This document shows positions 1-5,604 of a DNA stretch of 10,873 nucleotides, piece by piece. The notes beneath the pieces were generated by a model. That model was not told the origin of the DNA. It did not search any database and saw only the letters and a program-made list of their open reading frames with translations. Position numbers and translations under genes: made by a program. The DNA lies in contig JALWGO010000171.1 in assembly GCA_027038805.1 (NCBI GenBank), positions 1 through 10,873 of the forward strand, read 5' to 3'. This DNA is from Thermoprotei archaeon (GTDB lineage Archaea > Thermoproteota > Thermoprotei_A > Sulfolobales > WANQ01). Each line of letters opens with the position of its first letter. The first letter of the stretch is position 1.

Positions 1-230
1 ACGTGGGCAAGGCCAAAATAGGGTATCTAATATACATAGACAAGAACAAGGGGAACGTAAAAGTATTCAAGCATTACCGTGACAACAAGTTATGGAATGA
101 ATTAAAGAAGAGAGCCCATAGTTATTGGACCAGCTTAAGAAACAATAAGCCACCAGCCCCCGAATTCTCACCCCTCTGTCAATACTGTCAATGGAAATGG
201 CTATGTTTATCAAAAAGGGGTAAAAAATGA
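1..230 (+). CDS. Cas4/RecB-like PD-(D/E)XK nuclease, C-terminal fragment (5' end outside window)
   Basis: The reading frame is open from the first complete codon (position 3) and ends at TGA 228-230, so only about 75 C-terminal residues are visible. The start of the visible part (GKAKIGYLIYID) resembles the strand after the QxxxY motif in Cas4 and other RecB-like nucleases. The end carries a Pro-rich run and then a C-x2-C-x5-C cluster (C59, C62, C68 of the visible part), which in Cas4 supplies three of the four cysteines of a [4Fe-4S] cluster. The nuclease motifs and the first cysteine lie upstream and cannot be checked. Cas4-family enzymes process DNA ends, either in CRISPR adaptation or, for stand-alone copies, in viruses and plasmids. 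No other cas gene or CRISPR array is visible here, so a stand-alone Cas4-like nuclease is as likely as a cas-operon member. The stop overlaps the next gene's start by four bases (ATGA), implying translational coupling. Confidence 0.6.
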   Translation, partial: VGKAKIGYLIYIDKNKGNVKVFKHYRDNKLWNELKKRAHSYWTSLRNNKPPAPEFSPLCQYCQWKWLCLSKRGKK

Positions 231-1009
231 GGCTAGCAGCGAATAATTTCGAAACTGCAACGAGTAATGCTTGGCTGCAAGTCGCTAGGATATACAAAGC
301 TATGACCACAGCCGTGAGATACTACAATAATAGCAAATCTCATGCATACTATGTAAAATTTAAGAAAATAATAAAGATGAATAGACGAACAAAACGAGAA
401 AAGATGCGAATAATCGTTGCTGAAGTACCTTCTCCCAATCTTACCCAAAGGGAAGAATACCTAGTACTAACGTTTTACTTAACACTCGAAAGAGTTTTAC
501 AAAGAAGGGATTTCGAAAAAAGATTGAACTACATATTAAATGAGTTAAACAATAGTCCATGGAATATCACAAACCTCGATACGCATACTTTCATTTACTT
601 TATAGGCTATAAATTTAGAGCTGGCGTTTATGAAAGAGCAAAAGAGATACGAAAGAACATCATTAGACAAGGCTATAATATACTCCTAAGATTAGTAGAG
701 TTAAGATATAACAATTTCATACAAGGTATCGTTTTTCAAGATATCTTTCAATTCCTTAGCTCACGATTCTATAAACTAATCAATAGCCAAGGTTTTCATA
801 AAAGCAATGGAAAGATTTTTTCAAGACCTAAACATTTTCTAGACTGGATTATTTTAATATTGTATCACCTGGGGCATAATGGTATTGTAAAATTTGACAA
901 TATAGACTATTTAATAAAGATGAGTGAGGCCCCCATCTCCGAATATAAGAACTTACTAATAACTTTGGAAATCGGGAAGCAAGTAATACAAAATCAATTA
1001 TGGAATTGA
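227..1009 (+). CDS. Unrecognised 260-residue protein coupled to the Cas4-like gene
   Basis: I do not recognise this family. The ATG at 227 overlaps the upstream TGA (ATGA), and a GGGGT sequence at 217-221 sits five bases before it as a possible ribosome binding site. The protein is basic, rich in Lys, Arg, Asn, Ile and Tyr, and looks mostly alpha-helical. A strongly basic stretch lies at about residues 42-60 (repeated KK/RR pairs), suggesting nucleic-acid contact. It has no cysteine cluster, no convincing membrane segment and no visible nucleotide-binding motif. Its asparagine/lysine-rich composition is typical of accessory genes in AT-rich archaeal elements. Coupling to a Cas4-like nuclease suggests a shared role in DNA processing, but that rests on context only. 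A repeat-rich gene-free stretch follows it. Confidence 0.7.
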   Translation: MRLAANNFETATSNAWLQVARIYKAMTTAVRYYNNSKSHAYYVKFKKIIKMNRRTKREKMRIIVAEVPSPNLTQREEYLVLTFYLTLERVLQRRDFEKRLNYILNELNNSPWNITNLDTHTFIYFIGYKFRAGVYERAKEIRKNIIRQGYNILLRLVELRYNNFIQGIVFQDIFQFLSSRFYKLINSQGFHKSNGKIFSRPKHFLDWIILILYHLGHNGIVKFDNIDYLIKMSEAPISEYKNLLITLEIGKQVIQNQLWN

Positions 1010-1084
1010 GATATTGAAAATCACTATTTCATTTCACTAGACGTTCTTACCTTGTTCAAGACTTATCGGCTCGCCTAGCATACC

Positions 1085-1213
1085 TGAGATATTGCATTTA
1101 GAGGCCTTAGAGACTCTGAGAATGCTGCTAATGCTTCGGAAGCATGCTATGGTCCACTTAGTGTTTCGGAGACACTAGCAGCCTGTGTTCTCTAAGGATC
1201 CTGCTATGTCTCA
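1085..1213. repeat. Compound palindromic element, copy 1
   Basis: This is a nested inverted repeat. The outermost arms are TGAGATATTGCA (1085-1096) and TGCTATGTCTCA (1202-1213), which pair imperfectly. Next come CCTTAGAGA (1105-1113) and TCTCTAAGG (1189-1197), which are perfect. Inside is a 59-base core, 1124-1182, closed by GCTGCTA and TAGCAGC and holding two hairpins: ATGCTTCGGAAGCAT, and AGTGTTTCGGAGACACT with one G-T pair. As RNA this would fold into a long stem ending in a three-way junction. The reverse complement of the core aligns with the unit at 3965-4022 over its whole length, 59 against 58 bases. It is either a MITE/REP-like dispersed repeat or a structured RNA; nothing here decides between them. 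Confidence 0.75.
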
Positions 1214-1236
1214 AATACTTCTCGTTTGATAGAATC

Positions 1237-1475
1237 TAAGTTTTTGATTGAGAAATTTTCCCAACTAAGTTTTAGGAAAAATATCCATGCAAAAACTTAC
1301 ATCAGTTTTATAGAGAGAAGCTAAGTTTCTGCAAGTGGATTTTTCCATGTTCAATTATTTTATGATTTTATCTCTCACTAGAGACTCTGATGTAAGCATG
1401 GTTATATAAGTTTCTGCAAGGAGATTTTTCCTAAGGAAAAGCGTGGAATATAAGTTTCTGCAAGACAGTTTTTCC
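1237..1475. repeat. Cluster of five degenerate ~25-base repeats (TAAGTTTYTGCAWG...ATTTTTCC)
   Basis: The motif TAAGTTTCTGCAAG, then three or four variable bases, then a TTTTTCC block, occurs on the plus strand from 1322, 1407 and 1451. A diverged plus copy starts at 1237 (TAAGTTTTTGATTG, ending TTTTCCC). A minus-strand copy lies at 1275-1299 and reads TAAGTTTTTGCATGG then ATATTTTTCC. Spacing is irregular (85 and 44 bases between the three best copies) and one copy is inverted, so this is not a CRISPR array. The stretch 1010-1552 has no supported gene and is taken up by this cluster, the palindromic element before it and the CTAAGAAC repeats after it. Plausible roles are iterons or regulator-binding sites of a mobile element, or repeated termination signals, since each copy ends in a T-run. 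Confidence 0.65.
1296..1396. repeat. 10-base perfect inverted repeat CTTACATCAG / CTGATGTAAG
   Basis: CTTACATCAG at 1296-1305 is matched exactly by CTGATGTAAG at 1387-1396. Inside these arms AGAGAGA (1312-1318) faces TCTCTC (1371-1376), so the pairing continues imperfectly. The enclosed segment contains the degenerate repeat starting at 1322. The sequence TAGAGACTCTGA at 1379-1390 is an exact direct repeat of 1108-1119 in the compound palindromic element, tying the two repeat systems together. Confidence 0.6.
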
Positions 1476-1480
1476 TAACC

Positions 1481-1572
1481 TAGTTCTTAGTGTATATCTA
1501 AGAACTAGTTCTTAGAATTTAGAATATATAATATATTAGAGAATGATAGTTCTTAGAGAGAATGGTTCTTAG
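1481..1572. repeat. TAGTTCTTAG repeats with a strong hairpin at the 3' end of the M48 gene
   Basis: TAGTTCTTAG (1481-1490) and CTAAGAACTA (1498-1507) form a perfect 10-base stem with a 7-base loop. Further direct copies of TAGTTCTTAG lie at 1506-1515 and 1547-1556, and a variant GGTTCTTAG at 1564-1572. The last two fall inside the 3' end of the minus-strand M48 gene and encode its final residues (SKN and following). The hairpin lies 46 to 72 bases beyond that stop codon, so it may stabilise or end the M48 transcript. It could also be a protein-binding array. Confidence 0.55.
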
Positions 1573-2155
1573 ATGGTTCTTTCATGAATTTTTCCTTGAG
1601 GAAGGTTATTCGGTCATCTATTGTTGGGTAGAGTATGTCGATGAGTTTCATGCCGTTCCTGCTTCTTTGTGCAAATCTTCTGTATGCTTCGAGTAGGTTC
1701 TCGTATCCTATGGTTTTTGCAGCATAAAGGTCTGCGCAGTATTCGTTTGAGTGGATTATTACGCTACCTATTATGGGTGGTATAATTAGGCCTAGTATTA
1801 TGTTGATTAATACGTGTTCAAAGCCTATTAGCGATAACAAGTGCTTTACTATGAAGAAGGCAGCAGTCATCACTAATACTAGTAGAATGGGCCTAGAAGC
1901 TATTCTGTGCGACAAATGATCCTTGCATGCTATGTGGCCTAGTTCATGGGCAATGAGGCCTCTCAATATTATTGGGTCATCTATGTACTTGAATACTCTG
2001 GTATAATAGCAGATAGTAGCATCATCAATTACTTTAAAAATGATTCCCATCTTTCCGGATTCTCCGCAAAATACGAGTCTTACGTTATAGAATCTTGTTT
2101 TCTCCTTCAATTCTTCAAGTATTTTCTCTAATATTGGTTTTATTTGCTTATCCAT
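1553..2155 (-). CDS. M48 (HtpX-like) zinc metalloprotease with membrane segment
   Basis: A 200-residue protein with the M48 signature HELGH at residues 70-74, where the two histidines bind zinc and E71 is the catalytic base. The downstream NEYCAD at 137-142 supplies the third zinc ligand, E138, in the family's E-x3-D arrangement. A YPTIDDRI motif at 176-183 corresponds to the HPP-x-x-RI motif near the end of HtpX proteins, with Tyr replacing His. The hydrophobic stretch from about 90 to 135 gives two membrane segments between the zinc motifs. The usual N-terminal HtpX membrane helices are missing, so this is a short form. It would cleave membrane or misfolded proteins, with the active site probably cytoplasmic. 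The ATG at 2155 sits about 35 bases downstream of a TATA-like TTTTTAAG (minus strand, 2187-2193). The last residues are encoded by a repeat. Confidence 0.85.
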   Translation of the reverse strand: MDKQIKPILEKILEELKEKTRFYNVRLVFCGESGKMGIIFKVIDDATICYYTRVFKYIDDPIILRGLIAHELGHIACKDHLSHRIASRPILLVLVMTAAFFIVKHLLSLIGFEHVLINIILGLIIPPIIGSVIIHSNEYCADLYAAKTIGYENLLEAYRRFAQRSRNGMKLIDILYPTIDDRITFLKEKFMKEPSKNHSL

Positions 2156-2186
2156 TCTATAACCGAAATTCTCTTTGAATCTCTAC

Positions 2187-2193
2187 TTAAAAA
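2187..2193 (-). promoter_or_regulatory. TATA box for the M48 protease gene
   Basis: On the minus strand the sequence reads TTTTTAAG, a typical archaeal TATA box. Its centre lies about 35 bases before the ATG at 2155, predicting transcription start near 2165 and a leader of about ten bases. No Shine-Dalgarno sequence is visible. Confidence 0.45.
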
Positions 2194-2299
2194 CGCTCTT
2201 GTGTCTTTTTATGAATGTATAATATAGCTGTCTTCTACTATATGACATGTCTCTTTCATAGGTTTTGTATTGTGCTTGTTATTTATCGTTTGTCTTCGA

Positions 2300-2307
2300 T
2301 ATAAATA
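2300..2307 (+). promoter_or_regulatory. TATA box (TATAAATA) for the winged-helix gene pair
   Basis: TATAAATA lies in the 220-base divergent spacer between the M48 gene and the plus-strand regulator. A start about 25 bases downstream, near 2330, would give a leader of about 50 bases containing the GGAG Shine-Dalgarno at 2368-2371. Confidence 0.45.
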
Positions 2308-2378
2308 GATAGAAAATAAATTATAATGCTAGTGTATTAATACTGTTCTCTTGTTTAATTATTTCCTGGAGCAATGTG

Positions 2379-2798
2379 ATGGCCAGCAATATACTAGAGC
2401 TTGCCGAGTATTGGGGAAACGAGGAATATCCTAGTAAGGTAGTAGCACTTGCTCTCTACGCTGTACATAATCCTAAGAGGTTTAAGGTACTAAAGGGTCT
2501 TGTTCACCATTTATCTCCAAGAGAAATAGCAAAAAAGTATCATGTCAGCGATGTTCTTGTATACAAGATACTTAAGATACTAGTAGCTCAAGGCCTGGCT
2601 TCAAAGGTAAGGATGGGTAAAAGAGCTGTCTATGTCTTAAAACCTGAAGTCAGCCAAGCGTTTAGGCTTGCCGTAGAATACGTTAAGAAGAAAGCATTAC
2701 TATTATCTCTTCATAATGGAATGGTAAGCGAGGACCAATACCGCTATGTTCTTAGACAATATGATTTAAAGGTAGAACATGATGAGCGAGAATTTTAA
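2379..2798 (+). CDS. Small winged helix-turn-helix DNA-binding protein
   Basis: The 139-residue protein has a clear helix-turn-helix at residues 46-66: SPREIAKKYHVS, a short turn, then a recognition helix VLVYKILKILVAQ. A beta wing follows at 72-87 (GLASKVRMGKRAVYVL), as in MarR/ArsR-like archaeal regulators. There is no visible ligand domain; residues 90-139 look helical and could dimerise. I chose the ATG at 2379 because GGAG at 2368-2371 is seven bases upstream. The in-frame GTG at 2376 would leave only four and add one residue. The gene overlaps the next by 20 bases, so the two are co-translated. A transcriptional regulator is the likely role and its targets are unknown. Such small winged-helix proteins are frequent in archaeal plasmids and viruses. 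Confidence 0.75.
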   Translation: MASNILELAEYWGNEEYPSKVVALALYAVHNPKRFKVLKGLVHHLSPREIAKKYHVSDVLVYKILKILVAQGLASKVRMGKRAVYVLKPEVSQAFRLAVEYVKKKALLLSLHNGMVSEDQYRYVLRQYDLKVEHDEREF

Positions 2799-3393
2799 TC
2801 TTTATAATACATTAATAAACTCTGAGGATCCTAAACTGCTTCTCAAAATACTCTATATTATTGATAGGAGAGGCGAGGAGAAAGTCCTTAAAGCAATGAA
2901 TGATTATCCAACTAGCTATCTGAAAACAATAATTAACGCATTACATGTAGCCGGATTCATTGATAATAGGGGGCTTCACCCTTTGACAAAGAGTTGTCTA
3001 TATAGGATTCTTCTCTTATTTAAATTATTGAAGCATTATATTGATATTCTCCACGAGTTTGCTAAATTACATAAATGGAAAACAGAGTATCAGGAGAGCT
3101 TAGCTCAAAAATTTGGTCCCGGGTACATGACTATAAATAGGACTAGATGGAAGACCTATCTAGTCTATAGGACTCCTACTAAGGCCTACTACATACAAGA
3201 CCAGGATGGTCTCTCGAAATATCTACTATATCGCGACCTCAAACATAGGGCGAGAAGATTACTGAAAATATTGAAGGAGAACGTTAAAGAAGCATATAGT
3301 TGTAGTAGAAACTACATGCCTAAACCTATCTATGCATTAATTAAAAAATATAGAAGGCTCATATATGGGGATCACTTGAAGATAAGAGCCTGA
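2779..3393 (+). CDS. Unrecognised protein, possible N-terminal winged helix, overlapping its regulator partner
   Basis: This 204-residue basic protein starts at ATG 2779 (or the adjacent ATG 2782), inside the previous gene, with AGGT at 2770-2773 as a possible ribosome binding site. Residues about 18-66 (leucine-rich helices, then YPTSYLKTIINALHVAGFID and a loop) look like a winged-helix domain. A basic Leu-rich helix follows at about 70-95. The C-terminal half, about 110-204, is rich in Tyr, Arg and Lys, with several YLVYR/YLLYR-type strands and a very basic tail, which suggests nucleic-acid binding. I recognise no enzyme motif. The 20-base overlap with the upstream winged-helix gene implies a functional pair, perhaps one DNA-binding complex; that is inference. 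It ends 19 bases before the stop of a convergent small membrane gene. Confidence 0.7.
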   Translation: MMSENFNLYNTLINSEDPKLLLKILYIIDRRGEEKVLKAMNDYPTSYLKTIINALHVAGFIDNRGLHPLTKSCLYRILLLFKLLKHYIDILHEFAKLHKWKTEYQESLAQKFGPGYMTINRTRWKTYLVYRTPTKAYYIQDQDGLSKYLLYRDLKHRARRLLKILKENVKEAYSCSRNYMPKPIYALIKKYRRLIYGDHLKIRA

Positions 3394-3412
3394 GTATTTA
3401 AATGCTCTGAGC

Positions 3413-3646
3413 TCAACTATGTTGTTTTTTCAAGACTGTTACTACTTCTAATGTTATTATCCATGTCTGGAGTGCAAACATTACCAGCAGAAAGGCATTG
3501 TTTATTACATTGACCACGTCTCTTAATTCCAAGTAACCTTTTTCATGCAGATACACAGTACCGATAACGTAAAACATTATGGTGGTTATATAAGCCATTA
3601 TTATTTTTGTAATCCTGTATCCCAATTCATGGGACAATCTCGCCAT
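3413..3646 (-). CDS. Small two-helix membrane protein, unrecognised
   Basis: The 77-residue ORF has two hydrophobic segments, about residues 12-32 and 48-72, separated by a short charged loop (HEKGYLELRD) and ending in a Lys/His tail. I know no family for it. The ATG at 3646 is preceded on the minus strand by GGTGTAGGAT, giving a plausible GGTG ribosome binding site. It converges on the winged-helix pair, with only 19 bases between stops, and is divergent from another two-helix membrane gene starting at 3745. Clusters of short orphan membrane proteins are typical of archaeal integrated elements. Confidence 0.6.
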   Translation of the reverse strand: MARLSHELGYRITKIIMAYITTIMFYVIGTVYLHEKGYLELRDVVNVINNAFLLVMFALQTWIITLEVVTVLKKQHS

Positions 3647-3705
3647 ATCCTACACCAACGTATATATGTATGTGCTCAGTCTTGAAGTTGTCCAACAAAT
3701 GGCTG

Positions 3706-3715
3706 AATAAATAAA
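3706..3715 (+). promoter_or_regulatory. TATA-like box for the leaderless 62-residue gene
   Basis: An AATAAATAAA run lies about 30 to 35 bases before the GTG at 3745, a distance that predicts a transcript starting at or just before the start codon. This fits the absence of a Shine-Dalgarno sequence. Confidence 0.35.
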
Positions 3716-3744
3716 AGGATTCTCATCTTATTCTACTTTATTAG

Positions 3745-3933
3745 GTGCGAAAAGTGTTAGAGGATGTAAAAATCATAATAATAAGTTTCTTGATGATGGT
3801 TGTTCTCTTAATTATTGGTGTAGTGCTTTATAACGAAGTAGCAGAGCCATGGAAACAGCTGATACTATATACAGTAACTATAGGTATTGTAGCAATAATC
3901 TTGATAACATCGATACCGAATCTGAAAAGATGA
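3745..3933 (+). CDS. Small two-helix membrane protein, unrecognised
   Basis: A 62-residue ORF with GTG start and two strongly hydrophobic segments, residues 9-29 and 38-57, joined by a short polar loop with Glu, Pro and Trp. I do not recognise it. No Shine-Dalgarno is visible, and the TATA-like AATAAATAAA at 3706-3715 is placed for a leaderless message. Its stop lies about 25 bases before the palindromic element copy 2, so that element would sit in this gene's 3' untranslated region. A competing 86-codon frame at 3849-4109 runs across the palindromes and has no start support, so I reject it. Confidence 0.5.
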   Translation: MRKVLEDVKIIIISFLMMVVLLIIGVVLYNEVAEPWKQLILYTVTIGIVAIILITSIPNLKR

Positions 3934-3958
3934 TACCAGGTTATGAAATATCCAGAGA

Positions 3959-4086
3959 ACTCAGGCTGCTAGTGTCTCGGAAACATTTTCCTCGACGCGA
4001 ATGCTTCGGAAGCATTGGCAGCTACCGGTGTGTCTCGGAGACATGGTTAGGCCATTTAATGCTTCTGAAACGCTTGCAGCCCGAGT
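3959..4086. repeat. Compound palindromic element, copy 2 (two tandem units)
   Basis: An outer stem ACTCAGGCTGC (3959-3969) pairs with GCAGCCCGAGT (4076-4086), eleven bases with one A/C mismatch. Inside are two head-to-tail units sharing a GCAGC boundary: unit A 3965-4022 and a more diverged unit B 4018-4080. Each unit has a GTGTCTCGGARAC-type hairpin followed by an AATGCTTC-type hairpin; the best is AATGCTTCGGAAGCATT at 4000-4016, and the last hairpin of unit B is degenerate. Unit A aligns end to end with the reverse complement of the core at 1124-1182. Hairpin arms differ between copies (CTCGGAG, TTCGGAA, TTCGGAG), and several of these changes preserve pairing, which hints at selection on structure. 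All loops read CGG or CTG on the plus strand, hinting at plus-strand RNA. Confidence 0.75.
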
Positions 4087-4143
4087 CCTTATCAAGAAAA
4101 AAGATATAATACCGCAGTATGAGACGTAAGCAAGAAATAGAGT

Positions 4144-4356
4144 TTAATCCCTTATATGATGTGTTCGTAAGCTAAATGTATTAAGTATAAGCTGATAGAA
4201 AACTTGTTTCAATAGGAAAAGAAGAAAGAAAGCGTGTATGAGACTTATTGCTAAAGGTAATAATATAGTTATGTTATTAAAAGAAATGCATAAGATCTTA
4301 TAGGCTTTAATAATAAGCACTCTTCTTAGTTCCTCTAGACTTGCTCGCGTATTCAT
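4144..4356 (-). CDS. Possible leaderless small membrane protein (70 residues)
   Basis: A 70-residue frame begins at ATG 4356 on the minus strand, about 25 bases downstream of a good TATA box (minus-strand GTTTTTAAATAT, 4375-4386). That is the distance expected for a leaderless archaeal gene. The product has a charged N-terminus (MNTRASLEELRR), a long hydrophobic stretch at about 30-57 and a basic tail. I recognise no family. The frame is open farther upstream to 4437, but that would overlap the next gene and bypass the TATA box. A non-coding transcript from the same promoter is an equally fair reading. Low confidence. Confidence 0.3.
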   Translation of the reverse strand: MNTRASLEELRRVLIIKAYKILCISFNNITILLPLAISLIHAFFLLFLLKQVFYQLILNTFSLRTHHIRD

Positions 4357-4374
4357 GCCCCATATTATTTGCCC

Positions 4375-4386
4375 ATATTTAAAAAC
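4375..4386 (-). promoter_or_regulatory. TATA box driving a leaderless minus-strand transcript
   Basis: The minus strand reads GTTTTTAAATAT, one of the best TATA boxes in the window. It lies just past the stop of the minus-strand six-helix membrane gene. The predicted start, about 25 bases on, falls on the ATG at 4356. Confidence 0.45.
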
Positions 4387-4411
4387 AAGTGTTTTTGCGA
4401 AAGGATTTAGA

Positions 4412-5026
4412 TCATGACGGTGGCTTGGGCCTTTCAATCATGTTCTTGATGTATCGGTATATCAGTATAAGAGCGAGAACTGATACAAGAAATACACTTG
4501 TGTATCCTTCCGAAAAGATTTTTTCCATTAACGCCCAGTATATTAGAAGTATAATAATCGCAAACATGGCATTAGGTATGGATCTTATCACAAGGTTTTT
4601 TGCAAGCTTGACGTTTCGGTACTCCTTATAGTATTCAAGAACCCTTACTACATCCCATAAAAAGTATGCGAAGAACACCATACCAATCCAGAAGACTAGA
4701 TTTGTTGCACCTAGTGTGTTCCCTGATTCAGGTAAGATGTTTATGAGACCTATATACATAAACGCTGCTATAAAATCGACCGTATATCTAACATAGCCTA
4801 GAATGTTTGCTTTATACGGTAATTTCTTAACCGAAATTGACCAATGAATCATACTTGTTACTATGAGTAGGAACACTACCGAGTAACTTACGCCTAGGAT
4901 CGGGTTCTCGTATATTTTTCCTGTGTTTATAATAGCACTCTCAAGCAGTTTAAAGATGATGAATGAATAGACTATGTTTTTAAGCGAGATGAGAGGGTCA
5001 GCTATATTCTTGTCTTCTCCCACCAA
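4412..5026 (-). CDS. Six-helix integral membrane protein, unrecognised
   Basis: A 204-residue protein with about six membrane segments: residues 17-34, 44-62, 81-98, 109-128, 150-168 and 175-194, with short charged loops (for example EYYKEYRNVK at 131-140) and a Lys/Pro tail. I do not recognise a family and see no transporter or enzyme motif. The start appears to be TTG at 5026, with GAGG eight bases upstream; the following GTG codon is an alternative. It lies 16 bases after the stop of a two-helix membrane gene in the same direction, so the two form an operon. Confidence 0.7.
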   Translation of the reverse strand: MVGEDKNIADPLISLKNIVYSFIIFKLLESAIINTGKIYENPILGVSYSVVFLLIVTSMIHWSISVKKLPYKANILGYVRYTVDFIAAFMYIGLINILPESGNTLGATNLVFWIGMVFFAYFLWDVVRVLEYYKEYRNVKLAKNLVIRSIPNAMFAIIILLIYWALMEKIFSEGYTSVFLVSVLALILIYRYIKNMIERPKPPS

Positions 5027-5042
5027 TCTGTGGTCCTCAGAA

Positions 5043-5246
5043 CTAACTTATAGTGTAGAAGTAGATATACAATCCTAAGCTTATGAGTGTTAGAACTATT
5101 ATTGCTATAAGTAACCAGTTAAAACTTAGTAAGGGAAGCAAAAGTGTACCCGAAACTATGGATGTAATAGCTAGTATTGAAGGCCAAGTCTTAAAGGCTT
5201 GTAGAAGCTTTGACCTATTGTTTATTCTAGCCACCACTAACCCCAT
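5043..5246 (-). CDS. Small two-helix membrane protein, first gene of a membrane-protein operon
   Basis: The 67-residue protein has a short basic N-terminus (VARINNRSK) and two hydrophobic segments, about 22-41 and 43-65, joined by a tight FNW turn. It is not recognised. The ATG at 5246 is preceded on the minus strand by GGTGAGG about ten bases upstream, and a TATA box lies at 5304-5312. It leads into the six-helix membrane gene 16 bases later; the pair may form one small membrane complex, which is inference. Confidence 0.6.
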   Translation of the reverse strand: MGLVVARINNRSKLLQAFKTWPSILAITSIVSGTLLLPLLSFNWLLIAIIVLTLISLGLYIYFYTIS

Positions 5247-5303
5247 ATTTAGTCTACCTCACCTATAACCGTTAAGATGCCTTATCCATAATAGTATTCC
5301 AAT

Positions 5304-5312
5304 ATTTATATA
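5304..5312 (-). promoter_or_regulatory. TATA box (TATATAAAT) of the membrane-protein operon
   Basis: On the minus strand TATATAAAT is followed by a predicted start near 5283 and a leader of about 37 bases that contains GGTGAGG before ATG 5246. The remainder of the gene-free stretch 5247-5709 is AT-rich. It includes a 12-base palindrome AAAACATGTTTT at 5517-5528 and the inverted TATA repeat at 5605-5680, and holds no supported gene. Confidence 0.5.
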
Positions 5313-5604
5313 GGTGTAACATTTATATTTATATTAGGTAATACGCAATTATAAATATTCATAGAATAAAATATAAGAATAACTCCAATTATTGTACAGA
5401 GAAAAGTTTAAAATAAAAATCTCTCTCCTCACAATTCTATTCAAAACCTAAACGATATTTCATCATCTTGAGCTGGGATTACCTCTTATTTCTCCCTCAA
5501 CTCTTTATTTTTATAAAAAACATGTTTTCTCGTAGACAAAGACTTCAAAAAATCAACTAGACCCGAGCAAACCACACTCTCACCACTTTTCCACTACTAT
5601 AAGA

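Noticed and set aside
1237..1475. CRISPR array
   Set aside because: Repeats are degenerate, one copy is inverted, and spacing is irregular (85 and 44 bases), so repeat-spacer periodicity is absent.
3115..3124. GGTCCCGGGT, identical to ten bases of the tRNA T-arm (5975-5984), as a second att site
   Set aside because: The match ends after ten bases, is itself nearly palindromic, and lies inside the coding sequence of the 204-residue gene with no recombinase fragment beside it.
3849..4109. An 86-codon plus-strand ORF crossing the palindromic element
   Set aside because: It overlaps the better-supported 62-residue membrane gene, and its second half is only the translation of the hairpin repeats. 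It has no ribosome binding site or promoter at its start.
5517..5528. AAAACATGTTTT palindrome as an operator
   Set aside because: It is a single 12-base palindrome in AT-rich DNA, about 180 bases from the nearest plus-strand promoter and without a second copy; chance is a sufficient explanation.
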